A stretch of DNA of 64,000 bases, taken from assembly GCF_000002985.6 (NCBI RefSeq), contig NC_003279.8, positions 14,012,001 to 14,076,000 on the forward strand, in the 5' to 3' direction. A program made the position numbers and the translations under genes. This DNA is from Caenorhabditis elegans (Eukaryota; Nematoda; Chromadorea; Rhabditida; Rhabditidae). Of this stretch, positions 45,017-56,805 are shown piece by piece. The stretch's first letter is position 1; every line of letters starts with the position of its first letter. The notes under the pieces were generated by a model. That model saw nothing but the letters and a program-made list of their open reading frames with translations. It was not told where the DNA came from and ran no database searches.

Positions 45017-45239
45017 TGCCGAGAAATGAAACAGATGTTATTGGGATATTATGAGACATGTCGGGGTTCCATGGAGACGCGACAAGTGGGCGGGCGCCGA
45101 ACGGAGCATTATATGTTTGGTGTCAGAAAATAATGCTCCTGAATTTTGATATAATGATGTTTTAGAGTTCATGTACAACTTTGGTTTTGCTTAATTTTTC
45201 ATGGTGCATCTTGACATTTTGGTTTTCGTTGGTTTCTTT

Positions 45240-45930
45240 GAATTTCTTGCTGTAGGGTTACTGTAGGGGTGCTGTAGAATCACTGCAGGATTACTGTAGA
45301 GTACTGTAAGATTACTGTTGTGTTACTGTAGGATTACTGTCGGGTACTGTAGGATTACTGTAGGGGGTCTGTAAGGTTACTGAGGGTTTCTGTAGGAATA
45401 CTGAAGGATTACTGTAGGGGTTCTATAGAGTTACTGTAGGATTACTGTAGGGGTACTGTAGGATTACTGTAGGGGTCACTGTAGGATTACTGTCGAAGTA
45501 CTGTTGGGTTACTGTAGGATTGCTGTAGGGGTACTGTAGGATTACTGTAGGGGTACTGTAGGATGACTGTAGGGTTACTGTAGGTTTACTGTATGGGTAC
45601 TATAGAGGTACTGTGGGATTACTGTAGGATTGCTGTAGGGGTGATGTAGGATTACTTTAGGGGTACTGTAGGATTACTGTAGGGATACTGTAAAAAACCA
45701 GTAGGGTTACTGTGTCATGAATGCCAGGGTACTGTAGAAAGCCTGTAGGGGTTATGTAGGATTACTGTCGGAGGGGTACTGTAGGATCACTGTAGGGGTA
45801 ATGTAGGATGACTGTAGAAATACTATATGATTACTTTAGAGATACTATAAGATTATTTTAAGGGTATTTTAAGATTACTGTAGGTGTACTGTGGGATTAC
45901 TGTATGAATAATGTAGTAGCACAGTAGGGT
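45240..45930. repeat. TACTGTAG repeat array (about 700 bp)
   Basis: Dense copies of 'ggattactgtaggggtactg' with many variants. The same motif occurs at 8545-8885 and, as its complement, at 47600-48125. Confidence 0.85.
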
Positions 45931-47419
45931 ATGATGAGCCTTTTGGAGCAAGAGGAGCAAGATATCTCATTTTCAATTTTCGGCTTCAGCTATCTTGCTC
46001 CTCGGCTTAAAAACATCGACTTTTAGTTTTTTAATCCGTTAATATCCATGAATAAACTGACAGCACTTAGTTAGATACCAACAATTTAAACAAAGATACT
46101 GATCAGAAAAAAGGATTAATAGAAACATTAGAAAATTCTATGGAGATTAGTTATATGTCTCTTTTTTTCAGTTTTTTGAGTATTGTGTGTTGCATAAATC
46201 GTACGTTTTTCCTAAAAACTGATATTTCAACTAAATTTTTAGTTAAAGATTACCTAAAATGTGGTTTTGAACCGGTTTGAAATTTGAAAAATATTAATTT
46301 TTTTGAAAACTTCCTAATTTTCCAAAAAACAGGTTTATTTTAATTTTTATCCCTCCAAATTTCCTTTATTTGACTTGTTCTGCTAATCTCTTGTCTTACA
46401 ACAAACACATGTTACAAAATTAATTAGATTAATGCATAACCATAACAAAACGAGGGCGGCTTAGGCGTTACGTCACATAATTACAGGAGGCGGGATCCGC
46501 TTCTCCTGAGGTAGTGGTAATTAGGAGCATTAACAGGTCAAAAATGAGCATTTGATGTGTGTGTGCTCATTTTGTTATTTCCTGTTTGTTTTGTGGTGTT
46601 TCAATGTTTAAATTTTTTAACCCGTTACTTGCAAAAACTACTTCCCTTCCTAATCTTAATCCAACATTCCTTGAAACAAATATAGCATTGTGACCCAACA
46701 TTTGTATCTACCTACGTTTCATGACCGGTAGGCACGAACACCGACGTGCCTGCCTAGGCGGTGTCTAACTTTTTCACTAGAAATAGGCTAATTAATATAA
46801 ATATTTCTTCAAATACATATCTCCAAAATTTCTCAAAAACCTCTACGACTGACGTACAATCTATCAGCAATTTGTCACACGATGGATCGGTGTTTCTCTT
46901 CATTGAGGCGCCGCCATTGTTTCTCGGGGAGAGGTCACTCAGCGCGGCGGCCGACAGTTTGCGGGTTCCGCGCGCCACCGTGATATGTGTGTGCGCGGGC
47001 TCCACCCCTTCTTAGGGGTAGGAAAGGTTTCGGGGGTTAAAATATAAGGGTTTAGGGGTAATTTCTTAAATTTTTTAAAGTTTCTGAGTGAAAATCTTTC
47101 AAAATTTCGAATTTTGACATGATAATGCAAAAAATCCGGCGAAAATTTGATTTAAACGCGATTTTCGTACTTTGAAAAGTTTCAAAAAAATTTTAAGTTC
47201 ACATAATAGTAACCCAACATATAATTTTCCTAAAGTCTATAATTTCAGTGACATATCAAACTAAAAACCAGTAAACAAACTTGGAAACTATCAATTTTAC
47301 ATAATTTTGAAAAATATGAAAAGTTAGCCTAAAAAATTTTTCCGAATTTTCTCCAATTTCTTTTTTTTTTGCGGAATCCTCAGTTTTCCTCACACAAACT
47401 TGAAATTTTCGGTTCCAAA
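45931..47419. other. Intergenic region upstream of the HMG-box gene
   Basis: Mostly AT-rich. 46450-46520 holds 'acgtcacataattacagg' and 'ggaggcgggatccgc'. 46880-47015 is GC-rich with 'gaggcgccgccattgtttct' and 'gtgtgcgcgggctccacc', a plausible promoter-proximal block. The ORF through it has no family features. Confidence 0.45.
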
Positions 47420-48817
47420 ATGTCCATAAACGTCGATGAATTCCAATGCTACCGTATTCCAAACGTCTACGTCCAATGGTACGATCTGGAGCCAACAATT
47501 CATTGGTTGACCGGTGGAAATTCAAATTCGCGGCAAATTCAGGAGATGGACCAGAAGAAGAAAAAGATACGGTAGGTGGGAAGCTACCGTAAGTATGAAC
47601 TACAGAAACCCTACTTATAACTTGCAGTATCCTTAAGCTACAGTAGCCCTAAGCTACAGCAACCCTGAGCTACAGTACTCTTAACCTAACTCTGAGCTAC
47701 CGTAACGTTAATCTATTTACAGCGCCGCTGAACTATTGTATCCCATACGCTACAGTACCTTAAACTACAGTAACTCTAAGCAAGAGAAACTCTGAACTAC
47801 CGTACCACTAAGCTACCGTACTCATAAGCTACAGAGTGTAGCCTACAGTACCTTTAGCCTCTATTGAAACTGAGCCACCGCATCCCTAAGCTACAGAAAA
47901 CAAAAAATAGTCACAGTACTTTTGTCCTACAGTGATATGAGACTACAGTACCCCTACGCAATAGAACCCCTAATCTAATTACAGTAACCCTATTGCAGTA
48001 ATCTATGCTAAGGTATTTCTAAGCTACCGTAACCCTGTGATGCATTGATCCTAGTCTACAGTAATCCTTAGCTACTGTAACCCTAAACTACAGCACCCTG
48101 AGCTACAGTAACCTTAGCTCCGATTTCCAGCTCAACATCCGCCTACGCGCTATTCTTCCGGGAACGGCAGTCGCTGGAGAAACGGGCCGCGCCATACGCC
48201 ACCTTTGGTCAGATCTCACAGAAAATCGCCCGGCAATGGGACTCGCTGACCGAGGAGGAGAAGAAGGTAAGTACCAGGGGTGTGCGGCAAATTTGCCGAA
48301 TTTGCCGTTTGCCGAGCTCGGCAAATTTCGAAATTTGCCGCACACGTCAAAAAATTGACTGTGCAATTTTGACCAAAACCATTGATTTTTTTGCCAAAAA
48401 TTTAGTAAAATGACACAAAATTGAGCTATTTTGATGCTTAAGCAAACATACTACACTGAACTTATTCAGAAACCAGATGAGTGTTAAGAATTCAGTAGTT
48501 TTGGTGCTCCAAAAAACATCAAAAAAATATCAAATTTTTCCGAGTTTGTTAAGCACGGCAAATTTGCCGAATTCGCTGTGCTCGGCAAATATTGAAAAAA
48601 GAGATTTGCCGAATTTGCCGAGCTCGGCAGATTTTGAGATTTGCCGCACACCCCTGGTAAGTACCCCCAGCTAGATCTAGCTCCTGGAGCCCAGCGCTCA
48701 ACATTTTTCAATTTCCAGGCCTACAAACAGCGATGCGAGAAAAATCGGAAGACAAGCATCGCCAACGCCGTCGAGGAGAAGGCTAGGCAGCTGCTCACCG
48801 CCTCGAAATTTCAGTGA
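47420..48817 (+). CDS. Small HMG-box protein, TOX-like (3 exons, 128 aa)
   Basis: A DNA-binding nuclear protein with one HMG box. Exons: 47420-47571, 48131-48266 and 48719-48817 (phases 2, 0). The box runs from about residue 50: STSAYALFFRERQSLEK, then PYATFGQISQKIARQWDSL, then TEEEKKAYKQRCEKNRK across the exon 2/3 junction. SAYALFF and ATFGQIS resemble the TOX/HMGXB4 type of box. The N-terminus (MSINVDEFQCYRIPNVYVQW) has no recognised domain. Intron 1 is a field of 'ctacagta' repeats. Intron 2 carries a hAT MITE starting eight bases into the intron. The start at 47420 is the first ATG in frame. Confidence 0.9.
47590..48125. repeat. CTACAGTA repeat field in HMG-box intron 1
   Basis: Dense copies of 'aagctacagtaccc' and 'ctacagtaaccct', the complement of the TACTGTAG motif. 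Confidence 0.8.
48275..48656. mobile_element. hAT-type MITE (382 bp) inserted at a splice donor
   Basis: The ends CAGGGGTGTGCGGCAAATTT and ...TTTGCCGCACACCCCTG are inverted repeats. Both flanks are the 8-bp duplication GTAAGTAC (48267-48274 and 48657-48664). The first copy is the 5' splice site of HMG-box intron 2. The interior has 'ttgccgagctcggcaaa' repeats, as in the element at 31956-32353. Confidence 0.9.
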
Positions 48818-48875
48818 TCTACTCTAAATTCCAAAAAAAAAAGAACACTTTATTACTCCTCAAAATAAACACATT

Positions 48876-50112
48876 TCAAATGCTCTTCAATCGTTCCATC
48901 GTCGCATCCAACCTGTCTATTGACTCAACATCCAGATGTCGATAGTACCAGTCGCGTTTCCTCACCACTGAGCGGAGAAGCTGAAAGATCTTTGGACTAT
49001 TCAGAGTTCACTAGGTCATAGCTACCTACCTGAATACAAGCCTTCGCCTTCTCGGACCTCTCCTCAGCCGCTATATCCACCCCAATCCTGTGGGAGTTCA
49101 TACCAGCGAACTTCACGAGCCTCTCCCCTAGCGAGTCTGCGATCGCCGCCAGACCCTCTGCCGCGATAATCCGGTTCGAAGTGTCCATGCTGATAATATT
49201 ATCTGAAATGTAAATGTTTTGACTTTTTTGACTGTAGGCGAAAACTTACCTATAATAACGGGTAGGTAGTCATGACAAGTGTCTAGTGTCCAGCCATGAC
49301 ACTTGCTCAACGCCCGGGAGGCGGTGAGAACCATCTCCTCGTCGTCGGAAATTCGGACTCGACGATATACAGCCATTCGTAGGCGACGTATCTCTGGAAA
49401 ATAAGTTGAACTGACTGAGAACTTGGCTAGAACCAAGAGCGCACTAAATCCCACAAGCCACAATTTTCAACAATTAAAAGCCTCCATTTCAAACGTTCTC
49501 AAAATTTTAGCTCCAGATATGTCTTTAGATCTGTTCACGCTGCACGCATGGTAGCTACTTTCAGCGCATTTTTCAGCGCTGGCGAATCTCCGTGTATTGT
49601 TAAGCCAGTCAATGGCCCAGAATAACAAAACTCACTCCTACTCTCCATCTTCGCCATCACCCCGATCTCATTCACAACCTCTATACAATCTGTCCATAAC
49701 CCATTCGACAGCGACGAGGAGCTCCCCTGCTTCCTCAGGAAGCTCGGATTTGATGCAGACTGTGGAAGTTTCTTCGCGACGGTTGAAGATGACCGCCGCT
49801 GTCGGATCACCGAAGGGATTGGTGGTGAAGTTGGTAGATCCACGCTGGGGCTTCTTGGACGACCCATGTAGGTGATTGTGATCGACTCGTTATGCTGGGG
49901 CTGGATTTGATTTCGCTTGGGGTTTCTGAGAAGTTTAAAGAATTTGAACGCTCACTTAATCTAGGGGGGGGGGGCACATACCTCTTCCGATCCACGGACC
50001 CGAGCTCTGCATCCTTCCTCCGAACCTTTGTGGAGTTTGACCTTCGTCGTACAGGTTGCTGTGGGGGGCCTAGACGACTCAGCTCATAGACACTTACGCT
50101 TGTTAGTGCCAT
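48876..50112 (-). CDS. Katanin p80 con80-like protein without WD40 repeats (5 exons, 280 aa)
   Basis: A likely regulatory/adaptor protein related to the C-terminal con80 domain of katanin p80, which binds the p60 AAA ATPase that severs microtubules. Exons: 49982-50112, 49636-49925, 49250-49393, 49030-49202 and 48876-48980. It begins MALTSVSVYELSRLG. Residues about 1-115 are basic, Ser/Pro-rich linker. The conserved part starts at LWTDCIEVVNEIGVMAKMES and includes HDYLPVIIG, GLAAIADSLGERLVKFAGMN, SHRIGVD and RKRDWYYRHLD. The last two exons have the same lengths (173 and 105) as those of the larger paralogue at 50.9-56.8 kb. AATAAA (on -) lies about 25 bases past the stop. Confidence 0.85.
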
Positions 50113-50888
50113 TTTCTTTAGAAATCTGAATTGCACTGGAAGGAAAATGAGTTTGTAGAAGAACGGGACTTGGAGAGGATTAGCGGAATTTGGGAAGATT
50201 CCCAAGCTAAACCCGACAGACTTGAACTTTAAACCAAAAAAAAACCGCAAAAGTTGTACATATAGAGAGGACTAAAGACAAACTTTTATAGGTTCTTTGC
50301 AAACTTGAAGACAAGCGCGGAGAGACACATAAGCGGAAGACGTCAATTTTCTCCACTGGGTCACCGACACGAGGGGACACGGAGCAGGGGGCTTGTAGGG
50401 GAGAGCGGCTAGAGGGAGTCATAGCAACGCAAGTTCGCTATATCTTTTAATGGAGATATGGAGGGGGGTATAGATTAGTAGGATTTCAAAACATAGATAG
50501 TGATTAAATTTTAAATATTGAGGGTCTAGAGAAGGCCTAAAAGCCTAGGGACTTTGCGGGGGCACTTGAAAAGTTCTGCGGACTCAGGACTCGGATGTGT
50601 ACAAGTGGGCTTGCTGGCTTAAAACCTTTTAATTTATCAATAACTTTAGGATTTCTGAAATCCCCCTCTTATGAATTATAAATCCCTTTTCACACCTCAC
50701 AACTCACGACTTTGCAATAAGAAGCCCTCAAAGTAAAATTTATGATTTATGATTCAATGATTTATTAAAAAGAGGGAATTCGTAGAGAAACCTGAAAATC
50801 TCTGACCCAAATGACTGAAAGACAAGACAAAAGAACAAAAATGCGAGTGGTGGTGGGAATGCTTAACAATATATCACAGATGAGGTAG
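50113..50888. other. Short intergenic region between the two katanin-p80-like genes
   Basis: No gene seen. 'Ccttccagtgcaattcag' on - just before the smaller gene could serve as a trans-splice acceptor. Confidence 0.45.
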
Positions 50889-53800
50889 CTAGATCTTCTT
50901 TAAAAGCTCTAGAATCGGGTCGAGTTTGAGAATGGATGGCTCGTCGAGTTGTTTGTAGTACCAGTCGCGTTTTTTGACCAGGGAGCGGAGGTGCTGGAAT
51001 TATTTGTAGGGTTAATAAGGGCAAAACCCCTACAAGATGCCTACCTGAACACATGCCTTCGCCTTCTCGGCCCTCTCCTCCGCCGCCACATCTACTCCTA
51101 TCCTATGGGAGTTCATGGACGCAAACTTCACGAGCCTCTCCCCCAGGGTGTCAGCGATCGCTGCGAGACCCTCCAGGGCTATAGCTCGATTTGTAACGTC
51201 TACACTGGCTATGTTGTCTGAAAGTTCAAAACATCATTACGACCTTCACTACCAAGCAAGATTACCTATTATGACTGGAAGGTAGGCATGACAGCTGTTC
51301 AATGACCAATCGTTCCTCCTGCTCAGTATCCTCGTGGCGGTTAACACTAGTTGCTCATCGGAGCACACTTCTGGAGGGATATCCACGTTGCTCGTTCGAC
51401 GGGAGGTAAGCATCTTGAGCCGTCGGATGTCTGAATTCCAGTAGTTAACGCTTCAAGCTAGATCCTAAATAACTCACTTCTATTCTCCTTCTTCGCAACT
51501 ATCCCGATGTCATGTACAGTTTCTATACAAGCTCCCCAGACCCCTACAGGCGTCTTGGCCGACGTGGTAGAGGTCACCGATGACGTGGAATTCTGGCGTC
51601 TGGCAGTAGGCCCTGAAGCGGTGGAGGAGGCACGCTTGGCCGGGGAAGAGGTGATCGCGTAGATTGACGGAGGGGAGGTCTTCTTCGCCACGGAAGGCGA
51701 TGGGCGACGGTTGCGGGATGTGGAGGAGGATACTGTAGATGCGACGTCTCCTTCGCTAGGGGTACGTGGGCGGCCAATGTAGGTGATGGTGATGGGCTCT
51801 TGGTTACGGCTGGAAAATTGGAAAGTTTTAGAGTTTTGAAACTTTACTTCCTCTAGTCCTGCTTACCGGCTCGACGTTGACCGCTTCTTCGGAGCCCTCT
51901 CACTCAACAAAGACGTCGTAGACCCTGCCATCGACTTTGTCGTCCTCAAATCCGACATAGAAGGCGACGGATTCGCGCGGTTATTGTACCCGCTTAGTGA
52001 TGGCTTCGACGAGACAATCACACTCTTTGCGGTGCCAAATGTTCGAGGTGGCTTTGTGGAGACTGGGGTCACAGAGCGTGTGGACCCCGCTGGTTTTGGG
52101 TTCAGGGTCTTGGTCGATTTTCCAGGAAGCTTCTGAGATGCCGATCGGTGTTTGACGGGAGCTGGCTGTAAGATTTAAGAGGTTGGATGTCAAGCTGCGG
52201 CTGTTGGAGCAGGGGAGAGGGAACTCCCTAGAGGGTTTGAAAATATATGGAGAGCTCTTTTAGGTTTTACAAAGCTCAAAGACTGTCTTGTGAGGAAGAT
52301 TGAGGGGATTGAACTTAGATACAGACTTTGGTCTAAAACTGGAAAATTGCAATTGAGACTAACGACTTGAGACAGCTTACGAGTTTTTAGGCCAATAAAA
52401 TGAGACTCGGAAGCCTTTTAAACTGGCCCAGAAGCAGTCCGTACTTAAGATATGGGCCTCTGACAAAAATTTATTCTTACCTTAACGGGACTAGTCGGGC
52501 TAGAATGGCTGCTGCTACTATTCACAGGTGACGCTGACGTCTCCGTCTCTTCACATGACAAGCCAGGCGACCTCGGCGGCAAATTCGATAACTCTGTGAG
52601 CTCCGGTAGCGCTTTTACCTGGAAAATTCCTACATTAACCCCAAGTACAAACCCAAAGCTAATACCTCATCAATCGGCGAGTTATCCACATCCTCATCCT
52701 CCTCGTAAATGCTCCCGCAGAGCTCGTGGCTCGGCGAATAGGAGAGCAGCTCTTCTATAGCGTAGGTGCGCATTTCGAGACGTTCAGTGTTGTCTCCAAT
52801 GCAAATAAAGTCTAAATCCAGACCGTTTGCATTCACGTTGACGACCTGAAATGGCATGGAATTCATAACAAAGGGAAGAAGATTGGAATCTCCGCCAAAA
52901 AATAATCAATCATAACTGGCGTTGAAATGTTGGGTTAATGCCTTAAAATGAACATTTTTAGAAATTTGGATTCATGAAAATAAGATAGGAATTTGCTTTC
53001 CGATGTGACTTTTTGACTAAGTTTCAAGTCTATAGGACTACTAGTTGGCTAAGTTACAGAGCTAAGAAATTTGATGGCCAAGCCGCGACGCAACCGCAAC
53101 GCGTGGGTGAAAGCTTACAAGTGTCGTCTAAAAATTTGAAGACTCTACGTCAACTGGTACGCAAGTTACAGGATCTTTAATACTAGAGCACACACTGACA
53201 ACACTTTTTGCTCACATTTTTCAGTGAGCCAAAAGTGTTGTCAAGTTACTATCCCTACCTTCTCCACATTTTTCAGAGGTACTGTCGTTAGAATATCACA
53301 GCAGGGCTCCCAAGTGAGCAGGTTGATAGAATCATTGGTAGCAGCTATCATGACGTGGGCTGAAATTCAATTTTTTGATGTTTTTGGCCCAAAATTAAAT
53401 ATAATTCTTACTATCAAAAGCGCTGGCTTGAATATCATCCAGAAACGGATCGGATTGAGATATCATTTCAAAAGTCTCTAGGCAGAAAAACCGAACTATC
53501 CTATCATGACCAACGGAGGAGAGGAGCACATCGCTGGGGTGAAGCTCTAGTGCGTGACCCTGCAAAATTTGATTTTTTAAAAATGGTCAGAAATTCCAGT
53601 GAAAAGCACCTACCGAACAGTTAAAAGTTTTGATAAATTCCCGCTGCCTGGCGTCGAAAATCTGTATAGTTTCGTCGGTGCCAACTGCTACATAGCGATC
53701 ACCAGGTGATAATGCGATACTTCGAACAACGCCAGGGGTTTTGGACCCGAAAATCTGAAAATCATTATATTTTGAAAAGTTTCAGAAAATTTGGGAACGC

Positions 53801-56765
53801 TTTAAAAAACTGCTTTATTTCAGATATGGTGATTACAAAAAGTTTCAGAAAATTTGGACCACTATGGGCTAAGTTATGTGGTATTGAAGTTTTGGGCGTG
53901 CGTCGCGTGTCGCGTCGCGGTCGATCTTCAAAATTAGAAAGTTTCTTTTACAACGCGCGTTGAAAGTCTATAAAAAAGTCTGTTTCTAGAGAATGCTTTC
54001 ACAAAAAGTTTCAAAATCCTACGACGACTGGGAGCAAAGTTACGGTGCCATAAAATTTCGGCAGTGCGTCGCGTGTCGCGTCGCGGTCTACCTCAATTTT
54101 TAAAATGTCAAAGCTTTGCTCACAATTGAGTCGGAGGTGTGAAATTTGGCCAATAGTGTTATCTAGTATTTATCTGCCATTTTTGATAAAAATTTGGGCA
54201 CGCGTCGCGGTTGCGTCGCGGCTCGGTATCACAGAGGATTTGAAGCTTGGACACTTTTTGGATAGTATTTTTGCACTTTTCAACTCACTTTAGACGGATT
54301 CATCCTAGTATCCCACTGCGTCCAATCACAATCCGATGACCCGGTGTACCAGCAGTAAGGGTTGAACTTGCTAGCGGCTAGGGAGGTTATTGGCAAGGTG
54401 TGTCCCGTTAGATTCCGCACCTCGTGACCTGTTATAATATCCGCAACTTTGAGAATCGCATTTGTCGCCGCACCGATCGTCCGTTCATCTGTGGAGAGTC
54501 GGAGGCACTCGATGGGTAGCTCACTGAGAGTTGAGGTGCTTGGGAGCTGAAAAATTTGTTTTTGTATAAATAGGTACATTTCAAGCTTTTATAGAAAATT
54601 AGAATGTGGTAAACTTAACAGAGTCACTCAAAAAATTTCAGAGCTCTAGGACCATTTTGAGCCAAGTTAGATAACCGCGACGCGACCGCGCCGCATGCGC
54701 CAATTTTCGATGCACCATAACTATGCTCCAAAGCGTGCCAGAGCTCTGAAATTTTTTCTGAAGTTTTAGATCGGCTAGAGCTATTCTTTTCAACATTTCC
54801 TGTCAAGTTATGAACCTATTGAAAATTTTCCAGCTCCCCCTTCCCAAAGACTTTTCAAATTCCCTGCCCAGCAGATCAATCATCTAGATATGGAACCCTT
54901 TCACACCCTTTTTCAATGTTCGCATCCCCATGAGAATTCCGGATCAAAACTTATCGCTGGGCAGAATCTTGTTATTAGAGAGGCGAGACGCAGAGACAGT
55001 AACACTTCTCAAATTGACAACTACGGTTCGATAAGCAGCGAAAGTGCCGAGGGGATTATTGACGGCTCGTTAGGTACAAAGAGGATTATACGGGGTGGGG
55101 GAAGATCGGAAGAGGAGGAAATTAAATGGGTGGCCGAAAATTTTTTTTGTTGCTTAAAAAGTTTAAAGCTAGATATTTGAATAGTACATGTAATTTTGAG
55201 GCTTCTGCAAAAATGTCAGAGCTTTAGGACCTTGGTGAGCAAATTTATCAAGCTTTAAAGTTTAGGAGGTGGCCGCGACGCGACCGCAACGCCTGGTCAA
55301 AATTCTAAAGCTTCATATCTTAGCTCTCAAAAGACCGAGAGCTCTGAAATTTTTTGACACTGTAATTTAGGTTTTTTCCAAAGTTTGACTGCAAACTGTG
55401 AACAATGTAAGATTTTTTAAAAATCTGGATAATCCTTTTATATCCGTCTGACCCCAAAAACGCCCCAAAACAATGAATAATTGCTCTGGAAAGAGACTCG
55501 CAACATGTGGTCCCACTCATTATAAGCAGATGGCCCTGGACTACAAAAAGAACACTTACCGGCTCAGAACACCCCTCCAGTGGAAGCACTTCGTATGGTC
55601 CCGCGCAGATGACGGAGCGGTGTCGACGCGAAAGGACTGCCGAATGGACCGTCGAGTGCGGTAGTGCCGATACCACTGAAAAATGGGAAAGGTTGCTATA
55701 TGTTAAGGAGTTTCAAAATTTGGTTGAAGCGACGCGGTTGCGTCGCGGCCCAATGAATTGGTTGCTAACGATAATGAAAGCTTAATTTAAAATCAGCTCT
55801 GAGAAAAAATTTCAAAGCTGTAGGTCAATTTTGAGCTGAGTTACAGGGCTTTGAAGTTAAGTAGGTGCGGCGCGGTTGCGTCGCGGTTGAACTAGATACT
55901 TTGAAGCCTTATAACTCAGTGCAAAGTTAAGCTACGGCTCTGAAATTTTCAATATATACTAATCCAAAAGTGCAAATTTTTAATTTATAATTGGAAATTT
56001 TATATTTTGAGATTCGAACAAATTTTTTTTTTCTCCTCCAAATTTAGACAAACCCTTTGGGAATACATTTGTACTTTTATTTTTACGGCCCTCTTTTCTC
56101 TTAGAGGAGCATGGAACACATCCAATTTCCAATTTCCAGGCGGGTGCACCACAATACTAAAATTTAATTACTTTTCCACCCCAGAAGCTTGGGTTAGAGT
56201 TTACGTCATCAATTGGCATAGTTAGAGAGTTTGGAATAGATTTGGATGAAATTTAAAGTCTGATTGTGAGCAAAATTTTAGAAATTTTGGAGAAATATGT
56301 TTTTTGAGAAAAAAAAACATTTTTGGTCAAAAACTTTCAAATGTTCAAAATTGTGGTTTTTTTCTAAATTTTACTTATGACATTGTAAAGAGCAATATTT
56401 TATTAATTTTTACTGTAAAAGTACCTTAAAACCTATAGTTGTTACCCTATAAGATTCCAGTCAGCCTGAACGCAGTACCAACAAACTTCAGGCTCCTCTA
56501 ACTCTGCGGAGAGCAAGGCTATCAAAATTTTGTCAACGATGAAAATGTTTATCACACAATTTTCTATGTTTTGATAGTTGGCAACATTTTAATAGCTCTC
56601 GTAGTTTTGGAGATATGAAAGTTTGAAAAAATCTCGAAAAAATTTTTTTTTTGAAAATTGGAAAATTTTTTTGAAATTTTTTTAGTAACCAGCATACATA
56701 TGTATTTTTAATTAAAATTAGCATTTTCTAAATTAAAAAAATCAAAACCAACCTTCAATTTTCAT
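50889..56765 (-). CDS. Katanin p80-like protein: WD40-like repeats plus con80 domain (13 exons, 722 aa)
   Basis: A likely regulatory subunit of the katanin microtubule-severing complex. Exons: 56753-56765, 55560-55675, 54289-54546, 53614-53754, 53412-53559, 53259-53359, 52666-52845, 52481-52618, 51867-52165, 51478-51809, 51266-51430, 51045-51217 and 50889-50993. These total 723 codons with all phases consistent. Residues about 1-275 are WD40-like (VRNLTGHTLPITSLAASK, WTQWDTR, SIALSPGDRYVAVGTDETI, QIFDARQREFIKTF, SDVLLSSVGHDRIVRFF). A Ser/Pro/Lys-rich linker follows (about 335-545). The con80 region has WGACIETVHDIGIVAKKEN, HAYLPVIIG, GLAAIADTLGERLVKFAS and KKRDWYYKQLD. The first coding exon has 13 nt, preceded by a tttttttcag acceptor (56804-56806) and a uORF overlapping the start by ATGA. 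Confidence 0.85.
53080..55900. repeat. GC-rich 'gcgtcgcgg' dispersed repeats in katanin-like gene introns
   Basis: Copies near 53088, 53900, 54070, 54200, 54675, 55272, 55735 and 55870. Each is a 'gcgtcgcggtcg'-type core flanked by phrases such as 'agttacggtgcc', 'gagccaagtta' and 'gagctctgaaattttt'. Others lie at 13995, 15700, 16560, 16990, 34090, 35010, 35475, 35610, 35775, 59340, 59630, 61800 and 62105. Confidence 0.7.
54890..56225 (+). CDS. Candidate small gene nested antisense in katanin-like gene introns
   Basis: Tentative two-exon model: 54890-55073 (MEPFHTLFQCSHPHEN...) with donor TTAG|GTACAA, joined in phase 1 to 56141-56225 (acceptor ATTTCCAG|GCGGGTG) ending VYVINWHS. It would encode 89 aa. 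A 'ttttccag' acceptor lies about 45 bases before the ATG. No family is recognised. Exon 1 lies in intron 2 of the host gene and exon 2 in intron 1; the model's own intron spans host exon 2 on the opposite strand. It could be chance. Confidence 0.25.
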
Positions 56766-56788
56766 GTTTTGTACAATTTGCTCCGCAT
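56762..56788 (-). CDS. uORF overlapping the katanin-like start codon
   Basis: Eight codons, MRSKLYKT, ending in TGA that overlaps the main ATG as ATGA (56762-56765). It follows a likely trans-splice acceptor by 15 bases. Such an overlap could limit or re-route initiation. Seen in sequence; the effect is inferred. Confidence 0.4.
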   Translation of the reverse strand: MRSKLYKT

Positions 56789-56805
56789 GGGAAGAATATG
56801 ACACT

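Noticed and set aside
46761-47015. 84-codon + ORF in a GC-rich block upstream of the HMG-box gene
   Set aside because: No domain, no splice partner; better seen as promoter-proximal sequence.
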